Source: C7867-001 sp035533615 (GTDB taxonomy: Bacteria; Patescibacteriota; Minisyncoccia; Phycocordibacterales; Phycocordibacteraceae). From it: a DNA stretch of 22,358 bases. Positions 1 through 6,807 of this stretch are shown piece by piece. The notes beneath the pieces are model-generated. The model did not search any database and had not been told where the DNA came from. It saw only the letters and a list, made by a program, of their open reading frames with translations. Positions within the stretch are counted from its first letter, which is position 1; each line of letters opens with the position of its first letter. A program made the translations under genes and the position numbers. The stretch covers positions 1 to 22,358 of the forward strand of contig DATLTM010000001.1 in assembly GCA_035533615.1 (NCBI GenBank). The letters are read 5' to 3'.

Positions 1-331
1 AACGGCGGTGCGACTCATCCATACGCCGACTGGCATCGACGTCCGCTCATCGTCCGAACGCAGTCAGCTTGCAAACCGCGAAAAGGCAATGCAGATTCTC
101 GTCGCGAAGCTCGACCTCCTGCATGAAGAAGAAGAGGAGAAGAAGCATGCGGCAACTCGCAAGGCGCAGATAGGCACCGGTGATCGTTCGGAAAAGATTC
201 GTACCTATAATTATCTCCAGGATCGCGTTACCGATCATCGGCTGAAGCAAACCTGGCATAATCTTCCGAAGATTATGGCGGGCGGAATTGACGATATAAT
301 CCACGCGCTCGAAACAGCCGCGCACAGCTAA
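1..331 (+). CDS. prfA: Peptide chain release factor 1, C-terminal part (partial)
   Basis: This is the tail of a class I release factor, which frees the finished peptide from the ribosome at UAA and UAG stops. The frame is open from base 2 at the left edge, so the start, the codon-recognition domain and the GGQ loop lie outside the window. Visible is the conserved stretch after GGQ: VRLIHTPTGI, then ERSQLANREKAMQIL, then GTGDRSEKIRTYNYLQDRV and TDHRL. TYNYLQDRVTDHR favours RF1 over RF2. The GTG at base 8 is not a real start; the reading frame continues upstream with a matching Thr-Ala. The gene ends 70 bases before rpsB, on the same strand. Identity is close to certain; RF1 rather than RF2 is very likely. 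Confidence 0.93.
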   Translation, partial: TAVRLIHTPTGIDVRSSSERSQLANREKAMQILVAKLDLLHEEEEEKKHAATRKAQIGTGDRSEKIRTYNYLQDRVTDHRLKQTWHNLPKIMAGGIDDIIHALETAAHS

Positions 332-401
332 TATTTCCCTACGATAACATCTCGGTATTTACGCTTGCATGGGGAACAGAATTCGGGTAGGATTCCCTCA
401 A

Positions 402-1100
402 ATGACGATAGGAAACGATACGGTAGAACTGAAGCGCCTCTTTGACACGGGGGCGCATTTCGCGCAGGTGAAGAGTCGCCGGCACCCCTCGATGAAGCCG
501 TACCTGGTCGGCACGAAAGGCCGGCAGGAGATTATCGACCTGGCGAAGACCGTTGAACAGCTTGATGCCGCAAAGGGAGTGATGGCGGCTCTTGCGAGAG
601 AAGGGAAGACGATTCTTTTTGTCGGTGGAAAAGTCGAGATCGCCGCGATTGTGAAGAAGGCGGCGCAGGAGATTTCCGCGCCGTATGTGGCGACACGCTG
701 GCTTGGCGGCACGGTGTCCAATTGGAGCGAGATTAAGAAACGGGTTGATCGACTTGCTGAATTGACCGATGCGACCGCGACGGGCGCACTTGCAAAGCAG
801 CATACGAAACTTGAGCTCGTGAAGATAGAACGCGAGAAGAAACGTCTTGAGTTCAGGCTCGACGGCATCACGACTCTCGGGAAGCGCCCAGATGCCATGC
901 TCGTCGTCGATACCAAGCACGAAAAGCACGCAGTCAAGGAGGCGAACGACGCAGGCATCCCCATTATCGCCATCATGAGTTCGGATTGTGTGCTCGCCGA
1001 GGCCACGTATCCAATTGTTGCGAACGATACGTCGCGTGAGACGGTGAAGCTTATTCTTACCGAACTTGTCGAGGCCTTCCGGAGCGGACAGGCCGCATAA
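402..1100 (+). CDS. rpsB: 30S ribosomal protein S2
   Basis: Ribosomal protein uS2 of the small subunit. Family hallmarks are an N-terminal TGAHF (usual AGVHFGH), RRHPSMKPYLVGTKG, IIDLAKTVEQL, FVGGK, the RWLGGTVSNW motif, and late in the protein PDAMLVVDTKHEKHAVKEAN followed by GIPIIAIMSSDC. The start at 402 gives 232 residues and the usual short lead before the AGVHF-like motif, with GGTAGGA at 386-392 as a possible ribosome site 9 bases upstream. A longer frame from ATG 369 adds 11 residues that do not look like S2; a weak TATTTA at 356-361 would make that start leaderless, so it is not excluded. The second His of HFGH is replaced (HFAQ). tsf follows after 51 bases, the usual rpsB-tsf pairing. 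Confidence 0.95.
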   Translation: MTIGNDTVELKRLFDTGAHFAQVKSRRHPSMKPYLVGTKGRQEIIDLAKTVEQLDAAKGVMAALAREGKTILFVGGKVEIAAIVKKAAQEISAPYVATRWLGGTVSNWSEIKKRVDRLAELTDATATGALAKQHTKLELVKIEREKKRLEFRLDGITTLGKRPDAMLVVDTKHEKHAVKEANDAGIPIIAIMSSDCVLAEATYPIVANDTSRETVKLILTELVEAFRSGQAA

Positions 1101-1129
1101 AAGGAGTGCGCTCATAGAGGCGCATCTTG

Positions 1130-1138
1130 TGTTACACT
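1130..1138 (+). promoter_or_regulatory. Extended -10 promoter of tsf
   Basis: TG-T-TACACT matches the extended -10 pattern TGnTATAAT with two hexamer mismatches. The expected transcription start is near 1145, giving a leader of about 7 bases before the ATG at 1152. There is no Shine-Dalgarno in that leader and no recognisable -35 box. Confidence 0.5.
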
Positions 1139-1151
1139 CTTTCCATTCATC

Positions 1152-1733
1152 ATGGAGCTGACAATTGACAGCATCAAAACATTGCGCGAAATGACGGGTG
1201 TGTCCGTCATGCAGTGCAAAAAAGCGCTTGAGGAAGCTGGCGGCGATGTCGCGAAGGCCGAGATCATCCTACGCAAACGTTCCGCCGCATCGGCGGAAAA
1301 GAAAGCGGATCGCTCGCTTGCAGCCGGCGCGATAGGAAGTTACGTTCACGATGGTGCGATTGGTGCGATGGTGCTCCTCTCATGTGAGACCGATTTTGTC
1401 GCGAAGAATCCTGAGTTTTCCGCGCTTGCACGCGAGCTTGCCATGCAGGTTGCTGCAACAAACCCGACATATGCTTCAATGGCCGGAATTCCGGCCGAAG
1501 CGATGCGGGTAGCAACCGCGGTTTTTGAAAAGGAGGTTACCGGAAAATCGGAGGAGATGCGCGCTAAAATCCTTGAGGGGAAGCTTGCGAGCTACTTTCG
1601 CGATCAGGTGCTCATTGAGCAGCCGTACATTAAGGATGATGCCAAGACCGTGCGCGATCTTCTCAACGAAGCAACGCAGAAGTTTGGCGAGCGCGTTGAG
1701 GTGAGCCGTTTTGCGCGTCTCTCCGCGCGCTAA
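1152..1733 (+). CDS. tsf: Elongation factor Ts
   Basis: Nucleotide exchange factor that recharges EF-Tu with GTP in the cytoplasm. The N-terminal UBA-like domain is plain: IKTLREMTGVSVMQCKKALE, then GGDVAKAEIILRKRS. The EF-Tu contact signature follows at about residues 60-85 (AGAIGSYVHDG, and VLLSCETDFVAKNPEF), where TDFVA is the diagnostic motif. The end has IEQPYIKDDAKTVRDLL, typical of EF-Ts. At 193 residues it is much shorter than the roughly 280 of E. coli and resembles the compact one-core-repeat EF-Ts of Thermus and small-genome bacteria. It lies downstream of rpsB but has its own extended -10, so it may be made on a separate short-leader transcript. ATG 1152 is the only sensible start. 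Confidence 0.95.
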   Translation: MELTIDSIKTLREMTGVSVMQCKKALEEAGGDVAKAEIILRKRSAASAEKKADRSLAAGAIGSYVHDGAIGAMVLLSCETDFVAKNPEFSALARELAMQVAATNPTYASMAGIPAEAMRVATAVFEKEVTGKSEEMRAKILEGKLASYFRDQVLIEQPYIKDDAKTVRDLLNEATQKFGERVEVSRFARLSAR

Positions 1734-1739
1734 ATAGCA

Positions 1740-2147
1740 ATGACATACCTTCTGTACATGCTCGGTACGCTCGCGCTCCTCATAGGATTTCTCATTCTCA
1801 CGTGGTATGAGGAAGTGCACGGCGCGCGTTTGTTTGCTCCATTTCGCTCCCGTTTCGATCGCGATGTTGGACGCATCCAATTCGTTCTGACGCACGCTGA
1901 TTTTTGGGCGTTTCTTCGGGACGAGATGCGCCATGGCGCACGCCGCATCGCGCACGACATCGCGCACATCTCACTTCAAGCCGTGCGTGCCGTTGAACAC
2001 CTCCTCACGCGTCTCGTCCGACATTTCCGAACGCGACAGGTGTCAACCGCAGCTCCACGCGAGAGCGCGCGGGCGTTTGTGAAAACGCTTTCCGAATTTA
2101 AGGGCGGTCTTGAGGCGACCCGTCCGGAGATACCTGATATACCGTAA
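1740..2147 (+). CDS. Hypothetical single-pass membrane protein
   Basis: Unrecognised protein of 135 residues. Residues 2-21 (TYLLYMLGTLALLIGFLILT) form one clear membrane segment near the N terminus. The rest is basic, His- and Arg-rich and mostly helical (residues 25-110), and ends in a short Pro/acidic tail. The Arg-rich flank after the membrane segment suggests that the C-terminal part lies in the cytoplasm. It starts 6 bases after the tsf stop and is probably co-transcribed with it, with no Shine-Dalgarno. Its stop lies 13 bases before tRNA-Thr. The coding frame is supported by length, by the tight fit between two genes and by the absence of a better overlapping frame. Function is unknown. 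Confidence 0.7.
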   Translation: MTYLLYMLGTLALLIGFLILTWYEEVHGARLFAPFRSRFDRDVGRIQFVLTHADFWAFLRDEMRHGARRIAHDIAHISLQAVRAVEHLLTRLVRHFRTRQVSTAAPRESARAFVKTLSEFKGGLEATRPEIPDIP

Positions 2148-2160
2148 TAGTAGAAAAGGC

Positions 2161-2233
2161 GCCGAGATAGCTCAGTTGGCAGAGCAGCTCACTTGTAATG
2201 AGCAGGTCGTCGGTTCAAATCCGACTCTCGGCT
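2161..2233 (+). tRNA. tRNA-Thr (anticodon UGU)
   Basis: A full 73-base cloverleaf. The acceptor stem is GCCGAGA / TCTCGGC, the D arm GCTC-AGTTGGCA-GAGC, the anticodon arm GCTCA-CTTGTAA-TGAGC, the variable loop AGGTC, and the T arm GTCGG-TTCAAAT-CCGAC. The anticodon TGT is at 2194-2196 and reads ACA and related Thr codons. The pairs G1-C72 and C2-G71 fit known threonine identity elements. CCA is not encoded (the next bases are CAA), so a CCA-adding enzyme is needed. The discriminator base at 2233 is T and is also the first base of the opposite-strand stop codon of the convergent gene. TG-A-TATACC at 2135-2143 is a possible promoter. Confidence 0.96.
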
Positions 2234-2910
2234 CAAAGGTTCGTGGTTGTTGCCGATGTTGTCGATGCGATGGCTCCTTTTGGAAACCGTCTTTCGAGAT
2301 CGGCAAGCGATGTGAAGCCGTATGAACGTTTACCGTCTATGACGAAGGCGGGAAGCGTGTCTTGTACCTTGGTAACAGCGATGAGAGTCTTTATAGCTCC
2401 GAGATCGAGGGTATAGTCGAAGGAATAGACGCGCAGTGCCGGATATGTGTTTCGTAAATACGAGAGAGCATATCCGGCCCTATCGCAGTCAGCACAGTCG
2501 CCGGCGTTGCTATAGAAATAAAGCACCGTCACGGGCTTCGTCCCGCAAGCCGCTGCGAGTTGTTTGGTGATGAGATAATCGCGAATCTCAAGCAGAGAAT
2601 ACTGTTCCTTCAGCTGTATCACTTGCGAGTTGTTGGTCCCTAGCTGGTCTTCGGCATAGGAGAGACGGCTGCCCAGGTCCGAGAGCTCGCCGGTCAAAGT
2701 GGTTGAAGAAGCGGCGCTGTCGCAAGGTGCCGCTTCAAGCAGGGAGAATTGTGTCTCGAGCGAGAGCGTGTCGATTGAGAGTTGGTCTTCGATAGTCGAG
2801 AGCTCGGCGACGCGCGCACGATTCAGATAGTCGACGGCATACGCGACCGTACCCGCGAGCACGAGCGTAATAAGAAGAGCGATGAGCACATTTCGCGTGA
2901 CAAGTGACAT
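2233..2910 (-). CDS. Membrane-anchored thioredoxin-fold protein with CxxC motif
   Basis: Protein of 225 residues, probably exported and anchored. Residues 7-28 form one membrane segment. A helical, coiled-coil-like stretch (about 30-120) leads to a thioredoxin-like domain (about 125-212). That domain has a beta strand VTVLYFYS, then the pair C139-A-D-C142, and a TLPAFVIDG stretch in which P187 would be the cis-proline that faces the active site. Known proteins of this shape are thiol-disulfide oxidoreductases outside the membrane; that role is inferred. Extra Cys at 63 and 122 are unusual. It lies 12 bases after the glycosyltransferase gene on the same strand, with no Shine-Dalgarno, so it is likely in an operon with it. 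Its stop codon touches tRNA-Thr. Confidence 0.75.
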   Translation of the reverse strand: MSLVTRNVLIALLITLVLAGTVAYAVDYLNRARVAELSTIEDQLSIDTLSLETQFSLLEAAPCDSAASSTTLTGELSDLGSRLSYAEDQLGTNNSQVIQLKEQYSLLEIRDYLITKQLAAACGTKPVTVLYFYSNAGDCADCDRAGYALSYLRNTYPALRVYSFDYTLDLGAIKTLIAVTKVQDTLPAFVIDGKRSYGFTSLADLERRFPKGAIASTTSATTTNL

Positions 2911-2922
2911 TGGGAATCGGGA

Positions 2923-4158
2923 TCAGCGCCAGAGGCGATGTTTACCGAGCGTGACATCGGCAGTGGCGCGTAGGAGCCATAAGGGTGCGATCAGTCCGTA
3001 TAAGAATGTGTAAGAGATAAGGCCAAGTGCAAGATTCCCAGGCGTTTTTGAAAGGCGCTTGCCTACGATAATAAGGAAGAGACAGGCAAGCAGCGCCGTG
3101 GCGCCAAGCAAGAGATAAAAGCTTATGGGAATATAGAACCAATCAAATGAGCCGTGCGGTACGAGTGTGTACGAGAGAGGAATGCCGACACGAATTGAGA
3201 ATGCGGTAATGATATTTCTGAAAAATAAGAAGAGTGCAAGCAAGAAAAGAATAATGCCGCTGCCGATGGTGATAATTGCAACGGGAAGGACAAGCATGCC
3301 TAGAACGCCGTACCGGCGATTGCCGACAAGTCCGCGATATTCGCCGAGAACGTTGCGGAGGAAGCCGGATGTCCAGCGCGTACGCTGCTTCACGAGTTTC
3401 AAGGTGGATTCTGGCGCCGTCGTGTAGACGCGCGCGCGCGGCGCATTCTCTATCGCATAGCCATGCTGTTGTATCCGTAGTGCCATTTCCATATCTTCAG
3501 TCTGGTGGCCATGCCGAAAATCGCCGATTTCTTTAAGCGTACTGCGTCGGTAGAAGGAAAAAGGTCCAGGTGTGACATAAAGGCCATTAATTGAGGCAAG
3601 TGCGTGCCGGAGCGTGATGCCAAAGATATATTCGGCATTTTGCATGTGTTCAATCAGATTCTTCGGGCGGTGTACCGACATAGCGGCGGTTACCGCCGCT
3701 ATTTGCGTATCTGCAAAGCAGGGAATGATCTCACGGAGTGCGTCCGGTTCGACGAAGGAATCGGCATCGAGACAGCCGATAATATCTGCATTTGTTGTCG
3801 CGATTCCGACATTGAGCGCTGTGTGTTTTCCTCCATTCTCTTTGCGGATAAGGCGCACCTGCGGATGAGAAGCAAAATGTGCCATTGCCTCTGGTGTTCC
3901 GTCGGTGGAGCCGTCATCGACGAGAATGATTTCAAGTTTTTCCTTCGGGTAGTCGAGTGCAAGCAGCGATTCGCAGGTGGCAGCGACCGTTGTTGCTTCG
4001 TTGTAGCAAGGTACGATGACGGCGACCGAGGGGATCGTTGCGTTCGAAGTCCGTGTGCGCGCAGCACGCGCGGGCTTCGAGAGGAGCGTCACCAGGATGA
4101 ACGACTCGAAGAATATCGCGAGAAAGAGAAACGGATAGGTCAATATCTCGGGGCTCAT
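2923..4158 (-). CDS. Membrane GT2 glycosyltransferase (processive type)
   Basis: 411-residue family 2 glycosyltransferase that would add sugars from a nucleotide-sugar donor at the inner face of the membrane. Residues 7-26 form a membrane segment. The catalytic domain (about 43-270) shows VAVIVPCYNE, DDGS at 81-84, the metal-binding DAD at 131-133, TED at 220-222 and QRTRW at 258-262, the Q-x-x-R-W signature of processive enzymes such as PgaC, NodC and BcsA. Three or four membrane segments follow between about 285 and 400. The ATG at 4158 is chosen because a longer frame (to 4368) would run into pheS on the other strand and adds nothing family-like. Product and acceptor cannot be told; a surface polysaccharide is plausible. 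It is co-directional with the thioredoxin-like gene. Confidence 0.9.
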   Translation of the reverse strand: MSPEILTYPFLFLAIFFESFILVTLLSKPARAARTRTSNATIPSVAVIVPCYNEATTVAATCESLLALDYPKEKLEIILVDDGSTDGTPEAMAHFASHPQVRLIRKENGGKHTALNVGIATTNADIIGCLDADSFVEPDALREIIPCFADTQIAAVTAAMSVHRPKNLIEHMQNAEYIFGITLRHALASINGLYVTPGPFSFYRRSTLKEIGDFRHGHQTEDMEMALRIQQHGYAIENAPRARVYTTAPESTLKLVKQRTRWTSGFLRNVLGEYRGLVGNRRYGVLGMLVLPVAIITIGSGIILFLLALFLFFRNIITAFSIRVGIPLSYTLVPHGSFDWFYIPISFYLLLGATALLACLFLIIVGKRLSKTPGNLALGLISYTFLYGLIAPLWLLRATADVTLGKHRLWR

Positions 4159-4200
4159 ATCAATGGTGTAATGGTAGCATATTCTGCTATATTTGGAGCC
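4159..4200. promoter_or_regulatory. Compact divergent promoter region, GT2 gene / pheS
   Basis: These 42 bases separate two divergent ATG codons. On the plus strand TG-C-TATATT at 4185-4193 predicts a start near 4200, one base before the pheS ATG. On the minus strand TG-C-TACCAT (4179 down to 4171) predicts a start near 4164, six bases before the ATG of the glycosyltransferase gene. The TG elements lie back to back, 5 bases apart. No Shine-Dalgarno is present for either gene. Confidence 0.5.
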
Positions 4201-4938
4201 ATGAATCGACCAGGCCGTCTTCACCCAATTTCTATCGCCATTCGCGAGATAGCGGATATCTTTGGCAAGATGGGATTCGGCATCGCCTACGGTCCCGAGC
4301 TCGAGGATGATTGGCACAATTTTACGGCACTGAATGTCCCTGAAGATCACCCGGCGCGCGATATGCAAGATACGTTTTGGATTAAGGACCAGCCTGGGGA
4401 AGTACTACGGACACATGCGACATCAGTCACGATGCGTAAGCTTGAGGAAATGGCGAAGGCAGGTGCGACCGAGATGCGGATGATTAATCCAGGGAAAGTC
4501 TTTCGCAATGAAGCGACCGATATAACGCACGAAGCGCAGTTTTATCAGCTCGACGGATTTGCCGTTGGTCCTACCGGTACGGTGACGCTTGCACACCTGA
4601 AAGGTACGTTCGATAGGTTCTACCGCGAATACTTCGGACCGAATACGAAGATTCGGTTCCGCCCGAGTTTTTTCGGGTTTACAGAACCGTCAGTCGAGAT
4701 AGACGTGTGGTTTGAAGTGCCGGGGAGGAAAGGGCAGTGGCTCGAGACGGCGGGAGCTGGGATGCTGCATCCGAACGTCATTAAAAACGCTGGTCTTGAT
4801 CCGGAGGGGGTGCAGGGTTTTGCTTTCGGTGGCGGGCTCGAGCGATTGATTATGATTAAGTACGGCATTCCGGACGTACGTCTTTTCCATTCTGGCGATA
4901 TCCGGTTCGTGTATGCGTTTGACGGAAAACCGGTATGA
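4201..4938 (+). CDS. pheS: Phenylalanine--tRNA ligase alpha subunit, lacking the N-terminal coiled coil
   Basis: Catalytic subunit of PheRS, which charges tRNA-Phe as an (alpha-beta)2 enzyme. The class II core is complete: HPISIAIREIADIF at residue 8, GPELEDDWHNF at 31, the HPARDMQDTFW block at 50-60, motif 2 GKVFRNEATDITHE at 98, and motif 3 GFAFGGGLERLIMIKYG near the end, then DVR. At 245 residues it is about 80-100 shorter than the usual 330-350, and the whole missing part is the N-terminal coiled-coil arm that contacts tRNA. The frame stays open upstream, but that stretch is antisense to the glycosyltransferase gene and has no similarity, and the promoter lies at 4185-4193. The stop overlaps the pheT start (ATGA). 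Confidence 0.94.
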   Translation: MNRPGRLHPISIAIREIADIFGKMGFGIAYGPELEDDWHNFTALNVPEDHPARDMQDTFWIKDQPGEVLRTHATSVTMRKLEEMAKAGATEMRMINPGKVFRNEATDITHEAQFYQLDGFAVGPTGTVTLAHLKGTFDRFYREYFGPNTKIRFRPSFFGFTEPSVEIDVWFEVPGRKGQWLETAGAGMLHPNVIKNAGLDPEGVQGFAFGGGLERLIMIKYGIPDVRLFHSGDIRFVYAFDGKPV

Positions 4939-6749
4939 AAGTATCGTTGAAATGGCTGCAGACTTATTTTGATGCGCCGTTGCCGAGCTCAGAGACGATT
5001 GTCGACGCATATACCTTTCACGTATTTGAGATAGAGGAATCGCTTGGAGATATGCTGGATGTGAAAGTTCTGCCGAATCGCGCGGCGGACTGTCTCTCGC
5101 ACCGCGGCCTGGCGAAAGAGCTCGCAGCAATACTCGACAGGCCGCTCAAAAACGACCCGATCCGTGATCCACTTCCGGAGTTTCAAAAGACGGAGGCGCT
5201 TACCGTTGGCATAGAAGACCCGAAGAAATGTTTACGATATATCGGCGCGTTGGTGAAAGGCGTAAAGATTGGTTCATCGCCTGCATGGCTCAAGGAGGCG
5301 CTTGAGTCGGTCGGTCAACGCCCCATCAACAACGTTGTGGATGCGACGAATTACGTGATGCTGAATATCGGCCAGCCGCTCCATGCGTTTGATGCGGGAA
5401 AGCTCACACAGAAAGACGGGAGGTACGCAATTAGTGTCCGCGCCGCAAAGGCGGACGAGAAATTCACGGCGCTTTCGGGCGAGGAATTTGCGTTGAATCC
5501 GAATATACTTCTCATCACTGATGCGAATGCGGGAAACGCCATCGGTATCGCCGGCATCAAGGGTGGAAAGGCTGCGGAGATTACGGCTGACACCACTGAC
5601 CTTGTGATCGAGTCAGCGAATTTCGATGGTACCACGGTACGTCGTGGCGCACAGGCGCTAAAGCTCTTCACCGAGGCAAGTATACGTTTCCAGAATCGTC
5701 CGTCATCCGAGCTTGCTGCATATGGCATGCGCGATGTACTCGAACTTATTAAGAAAATTGCCGGCGGGGAAGTCGCGGGCATCGTCGACAAATACCCGAC
5801 TCACTCTGCATCGAATCAAGAAGTTTCCGCATCGCTCATAAAGATGAACGGCGTTCTTGGATCTGATTTTTCAAAAAAGGAAGTAGGAGATGTTTTCAAG
5901 CGCCTCGGACTTGAGACCGTAATTGCAGGTGACACGTTTGTCATTACGCCACCTTTTGAACGTACGGACCTTATCATTCCAGAAGATCTTGCTGAAGAAG
6001 TCGGGCGCATTATCGGTTATGACCGGGTTCCTGTCGCCGAGCTCATGGCAATCGTTGGTATACCTGATCAGGCGCGCTTTCGTGGTATTGAGCGTATAAA
6101 GGACCAGCTCGTGGAGCAGGGATTTACCGAAGTCTCCACGCAATCATTCGTTCCGACGGGCGATGTCCTGCTTGCGAACCCTCTAGATAAGAATAAGCCG
6201 GCACTGCGTACAAGTCTTGAAGACAATTTGAATGATGCGCTTGCGCGCGCGAAACGGTATGCACCACTCGTGCTTGCTCCGAATCAGAAGCCGAAATTGT
6301 TTGAAGTCGGCACGGTCTTTCCGAAAGAAAGAGAATTTGTTGAGCTGCGTATGACCGAACGCGTGCCGGAATTGAGCGATATTGCAGGCATTTCAGATAA
6401 TCTCTCAATCGCGGAGCTTGAAGATTACGGCAAAGACTATGTACCGAAGCAGTACAAGCTCGGTGCGTACAAGTCGTTCTCCGTGTATCCATTCATTGTG
6501 CGTGATATCGCACTTTGGGCGCCGATTGGTACGGAAGCACCCTTCATCGAAAGAATTATTCATGCGAATGCAGGAGAATTTCTCGTACAACTCGACCAAT
6601 TTGACAGATTTGAGAAAGAAGGGAAAGTCTCACTCGCATTCCGCCTGATCTTTCAATCAACAGAGCGGACGCTCACTGACGACGAGATAAATGGGATTAT
6701 GGTGCAGGTCTCGGGGGTACTCGCAAAGACCGGATACGAGGTGCGTTAA
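4935..6749 (+). CDS. pheT: Phenylalanine--tRNA ligase beta subunit, lacking the EMAPII/OB domain
   Basis: Second PheRS subunit: structural, editing and anticodon-binding. It has 604 residues against about 800 in E. coli. The N terminus MKVSLKWLQTYFDAPL matches domain B1, but the protein passes at about residue 35-45 from the B1 strand straight into VLPNRAADCLSHRGLAKEL, so the tRNA-binding EMAPII/OB fold normally inserted there is absent. The editing domain B3/B4 is present (INNVVDATNYVMLNIGQPLH, GIAGIKGGKAAEI, VIESANFD), although the usual HRYERG is SIRFQNRP. The B5 and catalytic-like domains follow (EDLAEEVGRIIGYDRVP), and the C-terminal ferredoxin-fold anticodon-binding domain is intact (YPFIVRDIALWAP to the end). 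ATGA overlap with pheS implies translational coupling. Confidence 0.94.
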   Translation: MKVSLKWLQTYFDAPLPSSETIVDAYTFHVFEIEESLGDMLDVKVLPNRAADCLSHRGLAKELAAILDRPLKNDPIRDPLPEFQKTEALTVGIEDPKKCLRYIGALVKGVKIGSSPAWLKEALESVGQRPINNVVDATNYVMLNIGQPLHAFDAGKLTQKDGRYAISVRAAKADEKFTALSGEEFALNPNILLITDANAGNAIGIAGIKGGKAAEITADTTDLVIESANFDGTTVRRGAQALKLFTEASIRFQNRPSSELAAYGMRDVLELIKKIAGGEVAGIVDKYPTHSASNQEVSASLIKMNGVLGSDFSKKEVGDVFKRLGLETVIAGDTFVITPPFERTDLIIPEDLAEEVGRIIGYDRVPVAELMAIVGIPDQARFRGIERIKDQLVEQGFTEVSTQSFVPTGDVLLANPLDKNKPALRTSLEDNLNDALARAKRYAPLVLAPNQKPKLFEVGTVFPKEREFVELRMTERVPELSDIAGISDNLSIAELEDYGKDYVPKQYKLGAYKSFSVYPFIVRDIALWAPIGTEAPFIERIIHANAGEFLVQLDQFDRFEKEGKVSLAFRLIFQSTERTLTDDEINGIMVQVSGVLAKTGYEVR

Positions 6750-6783
6750 AGGGATATTTTGTCCTGAAAATAGGGGTGTTTTG

Positions 6784-6792
6784 TGATACAAT
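6784..6792 (+). promoter_or_regulatory. Extended -10 promoter of gyrB
   Basis: TG-A-TACAAT has one mismatch to the extended -10 consensus. The predicted start is near 6799, leaving about 9 leader bases (ACAGAAAAC) before the ATG at 6808. No Shine-Dalgarno and no well-spaced -35 box are visible. Confidence 0.6.
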
Positions 6793-6807
6793 ATAGATAC
6801 AGAAAAC

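Noticed and set aside
339..1115. Open frame of 258 codons on the minus strand
   Set aside because: It is antisense to rpsB, which is certain from sequence.
3604..4200. In-frame upstream extension of pheS by nearly 200 codons
   Set aside because: It runs antisense through the glycosyltransferase gene, does not resemble the PheS coiled-coil arm, and has the pheS promoter at its end.
4159..4368. Upstream extension of the glycosyltransferase frame on the minus strand
   Set aside because: It overlaps pheS codons and the promoter. The protein from 4158 already starts with a suitable membrane segment.
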